This document shows, in pieces, positions 31,364-37,841 of a DNA stretch of 37,841 bases. The DNA is taken from contig DASTKT010000102.1 of the NCBI GenBank assembly GCA_035715725.1, positions 1-37,841 on the forward strand, read 5' to 3'. The notes under the pieces were generated by a model. That model did no database searches and was not told where the DNA came from. It saw only the letters and a list, made by a program, of their open reading frames with translations. Both the position numbers and the translations under genes were made by a program. Each line of letters begins with the position of its first letter. The first letter of the stretch is position 1. Source of the stretch: JADGGV01 sp035715725. Its GTDB lineage: Bacteria > Gemmatimonadota > Gemmatimonadetes > Longimicrobiales > RSA9.

Positions 31364-31680
31364 TTAGCCGCCTTGCGATTCCTGGCTCCGGAACGATACA
31401 TTCCCGCCCTCGACGGCGACAGGCCCGCCCCGTCGCCGACCAATCTCCTGGCCGAGTCTCGAGCCAGCCCGCCGACCCGCCACGGGCCTCGTCCGGCGGT
31501 CCGTCGGCACCGGACACCTGGCATTCGACGTGCATTGCGGCTTCGCGGACGCCGGCGATCCCGAGCGCCGGAATGTCGCCTCGCGTCCCCGTCTGGCTCG
31601 TGTCGCAGGGCTTCCCTCGCGCCCGGGCCGGAACGGCCAAGCACCGATCGGCGCCGGTTCGAGTACACGAACGGATTTCC
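31364..31680. other. Divergent intergenic region between the aminopeptidase and cyclase operons
   Basis: 317 bases with no convincing gene. An open frame from 31573 runs into the cyclase, but its first 36 residues are not family-like. The region should hold promoters for both sides. The best candidate I see is a sigma-54-like element at 31518-31534 (separate entry). An AT-richer patch, AACGATACATT, lies at about 31393-31403. Confidence 0.5.
31518..31534 (+). promoter_or_regulatory. Candidate sigma-54 (-24/-12) promoter for the cyclase-ligA operon
   Basis: CTGGCATTCGACGTGCA keeps the invariant GG and GC pairs exactly 10 bases apart, with flanking CTGGCA and TGCA close to the consensus YTGGCAC-N5-TTGCW. 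The predicted start would be near 31546, about 135 bases before ATG 31681. The window encodes an NtrC-type activator (12690-14051), but no binding site for it was identified. One such match in GC-rich DNA can arise by chance. Confidence 0.3.
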
Positions 31681-32658
31681 ATGGACGTAACGGCCGGCGC
31701 GCAGGCGCCACCGACACCCGGACGGATCCTCGTCGTCGACGACAACCCGGACAACGTGGAGATCATCGCCACGCGGCTCCGGTTTCGCGGCTACGACGTC
31801 ATCGAGTCGGTTCACGGCCACGACGCGCTCGCGAAGGTGGAGGCGGGGCCGCCCGACCTGATCCTGCTCGACGTCATGCTTCCGGACATCGACGGCTACG
31901 AGATCGCGCGCCGGATCAAGGGAAATCCGGAGCTGCCCTACATCCCCATCATCCTCGTGACGGCCCGCGATTCCACGCAGGACAAGGTCATGGGCCTGGA
32001 TGCGGGTGCCGACGACTACCTGACCAAGCCGATCAACTTCCCGGAGCTCGAGGCGCGCGTCCGCTCGATGCTGCGCATCAAGAAGCTCCAGGACGAGCTC
32101 GAGGAGAAGAACCGCGAGCTCGAGCGGCTCAGCATCAGCGACGGCCTCACCGGCCTCTACAACCACCGGCACATCCACCGGCTCCTGACGGACGAGTTCG
32201 AGCGTACGGAGCGCACCGGCGAGCCGCTCACCGTGGCGATGTTCGACCTCGACCGCTTCAAGTCGGTCAACGACACCCATGGCCATCAGGCCGGCGACAG
32301 GGTATTACAGGCGTTCGCCGAGATCCTGCGCGAGAGTGCCCGCGAGATCGACCGTCTCGGCCGCTACGGCGGGGAAGAGTTCATGGCCGTGCTGCCGGAC
32401 ACCGGCTCGGACGAGGGCACCAGCCTCGTCGAGCGCGTCCGCCAGCAGGTCGAGCGCACGCCGTTCGACATCGGCCGCGACGAGCCGCTTCGCATGACCG
32501 TCTCCGCCGGGCTCGCCGACATCCCGGCGGAGGGGGTCGGGAGTTGCGAGGAGCTGATCCGCCGCGCCGACGAGGCGCTGTACAGCGCCAAGGCCGGCGG
32601 TCGCAACAAGGTCGTCCGCTTCGACGAGATCGCGCACCAGGTCGCAAACCAGCCCTAA
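31681..32658 (+). CDS. Response-regulator diguanylate cyclase (REC-GGDEF, PleD-like)
   Basis: 325 residues from ATG 31681. The receiver domain (about 14-130) has the acidic pair in VVDDN, phospho-acceptor Asp64 in ILLDVMLPDIDG, and Thr/Lys switch residues in LVTARD and TKPINF. A short coiled-coil linker (KKLQDELEEKNRELERLS) leads to a GGDEF domain with DGLTGLYNHR, FDLDRFKSVNDTHGH and the active-site motif GGEEF (230-234). The inhibitory I-site RxxD (Arg221-Asp224) lies exactly five residues before it, so product inhibition by c-di-GMP is expected. It makes c-di-GMP on phosphorylation, controlling surface behaviour or biofilm. It is first in the operon with ligA. No cognate kinase is adjacent. 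Confidence 0.95.
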   Translation: MDVTAGAQAPPTPGRILVVDDNPDNVEIIATRLRFRGYDVIESVHGHDALAKVEAGPPDLILLDVMLPDIDGYEIARRIKGNPELPYIPIILVTARDSTQDKVMGLDAGADDYLTKPINFPELEARVRSMLRIKKLQDELEEKNRELERLSISDGLTGLYNHRHIHRLLTDEFERTERTGEPLTVAMFDLDRFKSVNDTHGHQAGDRVLQAFAEILRESAREIDRLGRYGGEEFMAVLPDTGSDEGTSLVERVRQQVERTPFDIGRDEPLRMTVSAGLADIPAEGVGSCEELIRRADEALYSAKAGGRNKVVRFDEIAHQVANQP

Positions 32659-32675
32659 CCCTCAACGGAGACCCG

Positions 32676-34739
32676 ATGCAGGGATCCGACGGCCCCCTGG
32701 ACCTCTCGGTCGCCGCCCGCCGCGCAGCCGAGCTGCGGCAGGCGCTCGAGCAGGCCAGCTACGAGTACTATGTCCTCGACGCGCCGATCCGCAGCGACGC
32801 CGAGTACGACGCGCTCCTGCGCGAGCTGCGCACCATCGAGGCGGCGCACCCCGAGCTCGTCACGCCCGATTCGCCGACCCAGCGCGTGGGCGCCGAGCCC
32901 GGCAGCCAGTTCGCGAAGGTCCGCCACCTCGAGCCCATGCTCTCTCTCGACAACGCGTTCGACGCCGACGAGCTGCGCGCCTGGGAGGACCGCAACGCCC
33001 GCATCTCCAGCGAGGTGCGCGCCGCCGGTTACGTCGCCGAGCTGAAGATCGACGGCGCCGCTGTCGCGCTCCGCTACGAGAACGGCATGCTCGTCCGCGC
33101 CGCCACCCGCGGCAACGGCGTCGTCGGCGAGGAGATCACGCGCAACATCCGCACGATCCGCGAGGTCCCGCTCCGCCTCCGTTCCGACGCGCCCATCCCC
33201 GATCTCGTCGAGATCCGCGGCGAGGTCTACATGCCCTTCTCCGGCTTCGCCGCGCTCAACGAGCGCCGCGTGGCCGCCGGCGAATCCACCTTCGCCAACC
33301 CGCGCAACGCCGCGGCCGGCGCGCTCCGCCAGCTCGACCCGCGCATCACCGCGGACCGGCCGCTCCGCTTCTTCGGCTACGCGGTCCAGACCGATCCGGC
33401 CCGCCCGGCTCCCCTCGCGGTCGAGACCCAGGACGACCTCCTCGCCCTGCTCGCCGCCTGGGGCGTCCCCGTGAACCTCCGCTACTTCACCGGCGACTCC
33501 CTCGCGCACATCACCGCCTACACCGCCGAGGTCGAGCGCTTCCGCGGCGAGCTCGATTACGCCATCGACGGCGTCGTCGTCAAGGTCCGCCCGCTCCGCC
33601 TCTGGCCCGAGCTCGGCATCGTCGGCGGCCGCGACCCGCGCTGGGCCATCGCCTACAAGTTCGCCCCCGACCTCGCGACCACGAAGCTCCTCTCCATCGA
33701 GCTCAATGTCGGCCGCACCGGCGCCCTCAACCCCTACGCCGTCCTCGATCCCGTCGAGATCGGCGGCGCCACGGTCCGACTGGCGACGCTCCACAACTTC
33801 GACGATATTGCGCGCAAGGACTTGCGCATCGGCGATACGGTGTTGGTGAAGCGCGCCGGCGAGGTCATTCCGCAGGTCGTGGCCCCGCTGACGGAGCAGC
33901 GCACCGGCGTGGAGCGGCCTTTCCCGCCGCCGGAGGTTTGTCCGGTCTGCGGCACGCCGGTCGAGCGCCCGCCCGACGAGGTCATGATCTACTGCCCCAA
34001 CGGATCATGCCCGTCGCGGATCTATTGGGGCATCGTTCACTTCGCCAGCCGCGCCGCCATGGACATCCGCGGCCTCGGCGAGCGGACGATCCAGCAGCTC
34101 ATCGCGCGCGGGCTCGTCCGGGACTTCGCGGACCTGTACCACCTCCGCGCCGAGGACCTGCTCCCGCTCGAGGGCTTCGCCGCGCTGTCCGCGAAGAACC
34201 TGGTCGAGGCGATCGCCGCGTCGGCCGCGCAGCCGCTCTCGCGGCTCCTCTTCGCGCTCGGGATCCGCCATGTCGGAGCCCACGCCGCGAAGATCCTGGC
34301 GGAGCGATTCGAGCGGATGGACGCGCTGCTCGCCGCGTCCGAGGGCGACCTCGCCGCTGTTCACGGGATCGGCGGCACCACCGCCGCCGCCCTCGCCGCG
34401 TACCTCGCCGAGGAGCGCAACCGCGAGCTGATCGCCCGGCTTGCGGCGGCGGGACTGACGCTCGTCGAGCCGGTGCAGCGGGCGGAAACCCGCCCGCTCG
34501 ATGGATTGACCTTCGTCGTGACCGGGACGCTGCCGACGCTCAGCCGGAAGGAAGCGACGGACCTCATCGAGCGCCACGGCGGGCGGGTCACCGGTAGCGT
34601 CACGCGGCAGACCGATTACGTCGTCGTGGGCGAGAGTCCGGGCTCGAAGCTCGACAAGGCCAGGGAGCTCGGGGTCGAGGTGCTCGGGGAGGCGGAGCTG
34701 ATGGCTCTCGTGGAAACGCGGGCGGCGACGGACACCTGA
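32676..34739 (+). CDS. ligA: NAD-dependent DNA ligase
   Basis: 687 residues from ATG 32676, with GGAG seven bases upstream. It seals nicks in replication and repair. The NAD-recognition domain Ia (YEYYVLDAPIRSDAEYD) is followed by adenylation Lys124 in AELKIDGAA and TRGNGVVGEEIT. Next come the OB fold (KRAGEVIPQV), the zinc finger with Cys422, Cys425, Cys440 and Cys445, and helix-hairpin-helix repeats (residues about 455-590). The C-terminal BRCT domain (LDGLTFVVTGTLPTLSRKEA onward) completes it. The open frame runs far upstream in the cyclase region, but only this start fits. Second gene of the plus-strand operon, 17 bases after the cyclase. Confidence 0.97.
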   Translation: MQGSDGPLDLSVAARRAAELRQALEQASYEYYVLDAPIRSDAEYDALLRELRTIEAAHPELVTPDSPTQRVGAEPGSQFAKVRHLEPMLSLDNAFDADELRAWEDRNARISSEVRAAGYVAELKIDGAAVALRYENGMLVRAATRGNGVVGEEITRNIRTIREVPLRLRSDAPIPDLVEIRGEVYMPFSGFAALNERRVAAGESTFANPRNAAAGALRQLDPRITADRPLRFFGYAVQTDPARPAPLAVETQDDLLALLAAWGVPVNLRYFTGDSLAHITAYTAEVERFRGELDYAIDGVVVKVRPLRLWPELGIVGGRDPRWAIAYKFAPDLATTKLLSIELNVGRTGALNPYAVLDPVEIGGATVRLATLHNFDDIARKDLRIGDTVLVKRAGEVIPQVVAPLTEQRTGVERPFPPPEVCPVCGTPVERPPDEVMIYCPNGSCPSRIYWGIVHFASRAAMDIRGLGERTIQQLIARGLVRDFADLYHLRAEDLLPLEGFAALSAKNLVEAIAASAAQPLSRLLFALGIRHVGAHAAKILAERFERMDALLAASEGDLAAVHGIGGTTAAALAAYLAEERNRELIARLAAAGLTLVEPVQRAETRPLDGLTFVVTGTLPTLSRKEATDLIERHGGRVTGSVTRQTDYVVVGESPGSKLDKARELGVEVLGEAELMALVETRAATDT

Positions 34740-34747
34740 GAGGACAC

Positions 34748-35302
34748 ATGCGACGCAACGGATCCACCACACCCGAGCTCGCCCTTCCGACCGCTGCGCT
34801 GGCCGCGTTGCGGCGCTTCCTCATGGCCGAGCTCGGCGCGGACCTCGGTGCCCGTGCCCTGCGCCAGGCCGGTTACGCCGCTGGCGACGCGCTGTATCCG
34901 CTGCTCGTCGGCGCGGCCGACGCCCAGGAGGAGGGTGCCGCGTCGCTCCCGGAGACGACCTTCTGGAGGCGGCTCGCCGACCTCTTCGCCGCGCGAGGCT
35001 GGGGGCGCCTCGAGCACGAGGATCTGCATCCGGGGATCGGCGCACTCGACACCCACGACTGGATGGAGGCCGATCCCGAGACGAACGCGGTCCGGCCGGG
35101 CTGCCACTTCACCACCGGGCTCCTGGCCAACCTCCTCGGGCGCGCCGCCGGGGAAGAAGTCGGTGTCATCGAGGTCGAGTGCCGCTCCCGCGGCGACCTC
35201 CGCTGCCGCTTCCTCTTCGGGGGTCGTGACGCGCTCGACGCGATCTACGAGGCCCTCCGGTCCGGAGGCAACCTCGAGGAGTCCCTCGCACGGCTGACGT
35301 AG
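34748..35302 (+). CDS. V4R-domain protein (predicted small-molecule-binding)
   Basis: 184 residues. ATG 34748 has GAGAGG five bases upstream. The C-terminal half fits the V4R (4-vinyl reductase) domain pattern: PGCHFTTGLLANLLGRAAGEEV, then VIEVECRSRGDLRCRFLFGG with the Cys-Arg-x-x-Gly-x-x-x-Cys signature. The N-terminal half is helical (LRRFLMAELGADLGARALRQAGYAAGDALY), also usual for this domain. V4R domains occur in BchJ of chlorophyll synthesis and as ligand-sensing parts of regulators such as XylR/DmpR, and may bind hydrocarbons or a metal. Here no output domain is fused. The stop TAG abuts the GTG of ruvX. Why it sits between ligA and ruvX is unclear. Confidence 0.85.
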   Translation: MRRNGSTTPELALPTAALAALRRFLMAELGADLGARALRQAGYAAGDALYPLLVGAADAQEEGAASLPETTFWRRLADLFAARGWGRLEHEDLHPGIGALDTHDWMEADPETNAVRPGCHFTTGLLANLLGRAAGEEVGVIEVECRSRGDLRCRFLFGGRDALDAIYEALRSGGNLEESLARLT

Positions 35303-35731
35303 GTGCCTCGAATCCTCGGCCTCGACTACGGCGAGCGACGCATCGGTTTGGCAATCAGCGATCCCACCGCGACCATCGCCCAACCTCTCCCCACCCTGCT
35401 CAGGCGGCGCGGCAAGCGCCCGCCCGTCGCGGCCGTCGCGGCCACCGCCGCCGAGCACGGCGCCGCGGCGATCGTCGTGGGCCTGCCCCTCACGCCCGCC
35501 GGCGAAGAGAGCGACTGGACCCGCGAGGTGCGCGCCTTCGGCGACAAGCTCGCCGAGCGGACCGGCTTGCCCGTGCACTTCCTCGATGAGCGCATGACGT
35601 CGGCCCAGGCACAGCGCGTCGTGCGCGGGCTCGGCCTCAAGCGCGGCCAGCGGGAGGACAAGGCGCGCGTCGATGCCGCGGCCGCCGTCCTCATCCTTCA
35701 GGGATTCCTCGACCGGAGTTCGAATGGCTAA
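35303..35731 (+). CDS. ruvX: Holliday-junction resolvase-like protein RuvX/YqgF
   Basis: 142 residues from GTG 35303, directly after the preceding TAG. An RNase H-like fold with the three acidic positions: Asp8 in ILGLDYGERRIGLAISD, the mid Glu in FLDERMTSAQAQ and Asp124 in ARVDAAAAVLILQ. VVGLPLTPAGEES is the usual second motif. The family is essential in E. coli and is implicated in pre-16S rRNA end processing as well as resolvase activity. It overlaps mltG by eight bases, a pairing (ruvX-mltG) seen in many bacteria. Confidence 0.95.
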   Translation: MPRILGLDYGERRIGLAISDPTATIAQPLPTLLRRRGKRPPVAAVAATAAEHGAAAIVVGLPLTPAGEESDWTREVRAFGDKLAERTGLPVHFLDERMTSAQAQRVVRGLGLKRGQREDKARVDAAAAVLILQGFLDRSSNG

Positions 35732-36920
35732 GAAGCGCCGGCGCCAACTCTCGCCCTGGCGTCGGACCGTGCGCGACGCCGCGCTGGCGGTCGTCGTCCT
35801 GACCACGCTGCTCGTCGCGGCTGCCGTCTACCTCTTCGTCGCGGCCACCGCGCCCGGCAGCGGGTCGCGCGCGCGCGTGCGCATCCCCGAGGGCGCGAGC
35901 TTCGACCAGGTCACCGACTCGCTCGTCGCTCACGGCGTCGTCCGCGCCCCGCGCCTCTTCCGCGTGTACGCCAACTTCACCGGCCAGGCCGGCGAGGTGA
36001 AGCCCGGAACGTACGCCTTCCGCCGCCACGTCGGCTGGCGACGCGTCCTCTCCGACCTCGTCGCCGGCCGCACGCTCATGGAGCGCCTGGTGATCCCGGA
36101 GGGGTGGGACCTGTTCCGCATCGCGCCACGCCTCGCCCGCATCACCGGCGTGCCCGAAGACTCGATCTTCGCGTACCTGCGCGACGAGGCGACGGCCACC
36201 CGCTTCCACGTCCCCGGCCCCACGCTCGAGGGGTACCTCTATCCTGCGACGTACTCGTTCTCGGTGGACGAGCCCCTCGATTCCGTCATCTCGCGCCTCG
36301 TGCGCACCTACAACCGCGTCTGGACGCCGGCCCGCCGCGCCCGCGCCGACTCTCTCGGGATGAGCGAGCGCGAAGTCGTCGCGCTCGCCTCCATCATCGA
36401 GGCCGAGGCCAAGCGCTCCGCCGAGATGCCGCTCATTTCCGCGGTCTACCACAACCGCCTGCGCATCGGCTATCCGCTGCAGGCCGACCCGACGGTCCAG
36501 TACGCACTCGGGCGCCACCGCAGCCGCCTCCTCTACGCCGACATCGACAGCGTGGCCGACAACCCGTACAACACCTACCGCCGGAAGGGGCTACCGCCGG
36601 GACCGATCGGCTCCCCGAGTGAGCGCGCCATCGACGCTGCGCTCTACCCCGCCGCCGCGAAGTTCCTCTATTTCGTGGCCCGCCCCGACGGCGCGCACAT
36701 CTTCACCAGCAGCCTGGCCGAGCACAACCGCGCCAAGGCCAGCGTCCGCGCCATGTTCGCGGCCGCCGCCGAGTCCGCGGCGGCCGCGGAATCCGCCGCC
36801 GCGCACCCGGCCACCGGCCCCTCGGCCCGCCTCGGCTCGCCAAGCGCTGCAACCGCTCCCCGCACGCCGTCCCGGCTGGACGGCGCCGCCGCACGCTCGT
36901 CGGCCGCCCGCCCGCGCTGA
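35724..36920 (+). CDS. mltG: Endolytic transglycosylase MltG
   Basis: 398 residues from ATG 35724, with GGAG seven bases upstream. A cytoplasmic basic start (MAKKRRRQLSPWRR) and one membrane helix (about 16-40) precede the LysM-like subdomain (VRIPEGASFDQVTDSL) and the YceG catalytic domain. The catalytic Glu lies in VALASIIEAEAKRSAEMP, followed by SAVYHNRLRIGYPLQADPTVQYALG, PYNTYRRKGLPPGPIGSPS and the late FLYFVARPDGAHIFT. MltG cuts nascent glycan strands in the membrane and so sets chain length, together with PBPs such as the one at 25567-27786. The last 50 residues (after about 350) are an Ala/Pro/Ser/Arg-rich tail not found in the core family and probably disordered. Confidence 0.95.
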   Translation: MAKKRRRQLSPWRRTVRDAALAVVVLTTLLVAAAVYLFVAATAPGSGSRARVRIPEGASFDQVTDSLVAHGVVRAPRLFRVYANFTGQAGEVKPGTYAFRRHVGWRRVLSDLVAGRTLMERLVIPEGWDLFRIAPRLARITGVPEDSIFAYLRDEATATRFHVPGPTLEGYLYPATYSFSVDEPLDSVISRLVRTYNRVWTPARRARADSLGMSEREVVALASIIEAEAKRSAEMPLISAVYHNRLRIGYPLQADPTVQYALGRHRSRLLYADIDSVADNPYNTYRRKGLPPGPIGSPSERAIDAALYPAAAKFLYFVARPDGAHIFTSSLAEHNRAKASVRAMFAAAAESAAAAESAAAHPATGPSARLGSPSAATAPRTPSRLDGAAARSSAARPR

Positions 36921-36923
36921 GCC

Positions 36924-37553
36924 ATGGACCTCCGCCTGATCGTCATCACCGACGCGACGCTCTCACAGCCCCGCGGCGTCGAAGCGGTGGTCCGCGCCGC
37001 GCTCGAGGCCGGCGCCCCCGCGATCCAGCTCCGGGACAAGCATGCCGACGCCGGGGCCCTCTTCGACCAGACCCGCCGCCTCCTGCCGCTCGTGCACGGC
37101 CACGGCGCCCGCCTCTTCGTCAACGACCGCCTCGACGTGGCCCTCGCCGCCGGCGCAGACGGTGTCCACCTCGGCCCCGACGACATCCCGCTCCGCCACG
37201 CACGCCGCATCGCCCCGCGGCCGTTCCTCATCGGCTGCTCCACCGACGATCCCGGCGAGGCCGCCGAGCTGGAGCGCGCCGGCGCCGACTACATCGGCTG
37301 CGGCGCCGTCTTCGGTACGACGTCAAAGGCCGATCTCGCCGGCGAGCGCATCGGCCCGAAGGGTCTGCGCGCCGTGATCGAAGCAGTGGGAATCCCCGTG
37401 GTCGGCATCGGCGGCGTCACCCCGGAGAATGCGAGGGATGTGGTGGCCGTCGGGGCGGCCGGCGTGGCGGTGATCGGCGCAGTCATGGCGTCCGATCACC
37501 CCGGAGAGGCGGTGCGGCGCCTGCTCTCCGCGTTCGGCGCGGTGAGCCGCTAG
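36924..37553 (+). CDS. thiE: Thiamine-phosphate synthase
   Basis: 209 residues. It joins the thiazole and pyrimidine moieties into thiamine phosphate. Motifs: AIQLRDKHAD, FVNDRLDVALAAGADGVHLGPDD, GCGAVFGTTSKAD (pyrophosphate contact), VVGIGGVTPENA and VAVIGAVMASDHP. The start is three bases after the mltG stop, so it is the last gene of the six-gene unit and has no room for its own leader or a TPP riboswitch. No other thiamine genes are nearby. Confidence 0.96.
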   Translation: MDLRLIVITDATLSQPRGVEAVVRAALEAGAPAIQLRDKHADAGALFDQTRRLLPLVHGHGARLFVNDRLDVALAAGADGVHLGPDDIPLRHARRIAPRPFLIGCSTDDPGEAAELERAGADYIGCGAVFGTTSKADLAGERIGPKGLRAVIEAVGIPVVGIGGVTPENARDVVAVGAAGVAVIGAVMASDHPGEAVRRLLSAFGAVSR

Positions 37554-37728
37554 CCACCACGCGGGCCGGCCCGCCGGTTCCGGGCCATGAGGTCCCGTTC
37601 CTGAGCGTCCCCCGAGGCGGCAACCCGGCGCATGCGGTCGCCGGCGCCGGGCTGAGCTCACCCGAGCCTCGCGCGGGCGCACTGGGGCGGGTCGGGGCTC
37701 CGGTGTCGTTCGGGGTGGGATGCACGAA
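37554..37728. other. Intergenic region after thiE
   Basis: No gene is seen. A 14-bp perfect palindrome at 37561-37574 (GCGGGCCGGCCCGC) overlaps a possible 6-bp hairpin at 37568-37586. It lies 7-33 bases after the thiE stop and may end that operon, though no T-run follows. Confidence 0.45.
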
Positions 37729-37759
37729 CGCCCCCGCCGCTCGGGGGAGCGGGGGGGCG
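37729..37759 (-). terminator. Hairpin downstream of 5S rRNA, candidate rRNA terminator
   Basis: Arms 37729-37741 and 37748-37759 pair as 7 + 5 bp with a single bulged G and a six-base loop (CGGGGG on plus). It lies about 13 bases beyond the 3' end of the 5S gene on the minus strand. No T-run follows. It would end the rRNA operon and may also stop transcripts coming from thiE. Confidence 0.45.
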
Positions 37760-37772
37760 TAGGTGAGGTGAG

Positions 37773-37841
37773 GCCGGCGGCGACGTACTCTCCCACCGGG
37801 TGGCCCCGGCAGTACCATCCGCGCGGCGAGGCTTAACGACC
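37773..37841 (-). rRNA. rrf: 5S ribosomal RNA, 3' part (5' part outside window)
   Basis: Read on the minus strand, the end of the window carries the conserved 3' half of 5S rRNA: GATGGTACTGC, then a GC-rich helix with loop, then GGTGGGAGAGTACGTCG and a GCC-rich 3' terminus that should pair with the missing 5' end. The exact 3' boundary (37772-37775) is estimated. The rest of an rRNA operon (23S, 16S) is expected beyond the window. Confidence 0.88.

Noticed and set aside
31573..31680. Upstream start for the diguanylate cyclase (36 extra residues)
   Set aside because: The added residues are not family-like. ATG 31681 gives a normal short lead into the receiver domain.
36900..36930. TPP riboswitch before thiE
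   Set aside because: Only three bases separate mltG and thiE, and no thi-box can be seen in the end of mltG.

Overview
The window is very GC-rich, densely packed chromosomal DNA. I infer a Gemmatimonadota-type bacterium (Longimicrobium or Gemmatimonas relatives). The basis is a SusC/SusD outer-membrane pair with strongly Arg/Ala-biased codon use, a diderm envelope gene set, DAP-type lysine genes, a type IV pilus ATPase and many GTG or TTG starts. This rests on family knowledge, not on a search. Nothing looks like a prophage, integrase, transposase or CRISPR array. Almost every gene is a recognisable housekeeping or envelope gene.

Layout. (1) 1-2101, plus strand: the 3' end of a SusC-type TonB-dependent receptor and a complete SusD-type lipoprotein, closed by a 15-bp hairpin. 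(2) 2237-2369: a perfect 7 x 8-bp tandem repeat beside a minus-strand tRNA-Thr(TGT). (3) 10328 down to 2432, minus strand: an eight-gene run smpB - amidase - TPR-like lipoprotein - pyrD - pyrF - NTF2-like protein - mscS - cysS, knitted together by 4-nt ATGA/GTGA overlaps. (4) 14845 down to 10582, minus: soluble histidine kinase, NtrC-type sigma-54 activator, YtxH protein, YihY/BrkB membrane protein and L,D-transpeptidase. (5) 19558 down to 15050, minus: pilT, a HOGA/DapA-family aldolase, a membrane-embedded M28 peptidase and purA. (6) 19846-20361, plus: MgtC-like membrane protein. (7) 24487 down to 20453, minus: trpS, zinc-ribbon protein, dapA, dapB and dapH. (8) 24679-27786, plus: inositol-phosphatase family protein and class A PBP. 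(9) 31363 down to 27764, minus: secreted aminopeptidase P, a second YtxH protein and pyrimidine-nucleoside phosphorylase. (10) 31681-37553, plus: response-regulator diguanylate cyclase, ligA, V4R protein, ruvX, mltG and thiE. (11) 37773-37841: the 3' half of a minus-strand 5S rRNA.

Peptidoglycan is the common theme. DapA, DapB and DapH make the diaminopimelate precursor, PBP1A polymerises and cross-links glycan, MltG trims nascent strands, the YkuD enzyme makes 3-3 cross-links and the AmiC-type amidase cuts stem peptides. Pyrimidine synthesis (pyrD, pyrF) and salvage, purine synthesis (purA), two aminoacyl-tRNA synthetases and trans-translation (smpB) fill the rest.

The most unusual structure is non-coding. 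Two intergenic regions (10.40-10.58 kb and 29.13-29.63 kb) are mosaics of short perfect hairpins with exactly three-base loops. Their stem sequences differ but stay perfectly paired, and they are linked by shared spacers ending in GACAG and by a 40-nt unit present in both regions and inverted within the second. Other points of interest are a predicted [4Fe-4S] cysteine set in TrpRS, an M28 peptidase whose zinc ligands are split by two membrane helices, a V4R-domain protein between ligA and ruvX, and a likely leaderless smpB mRNA.
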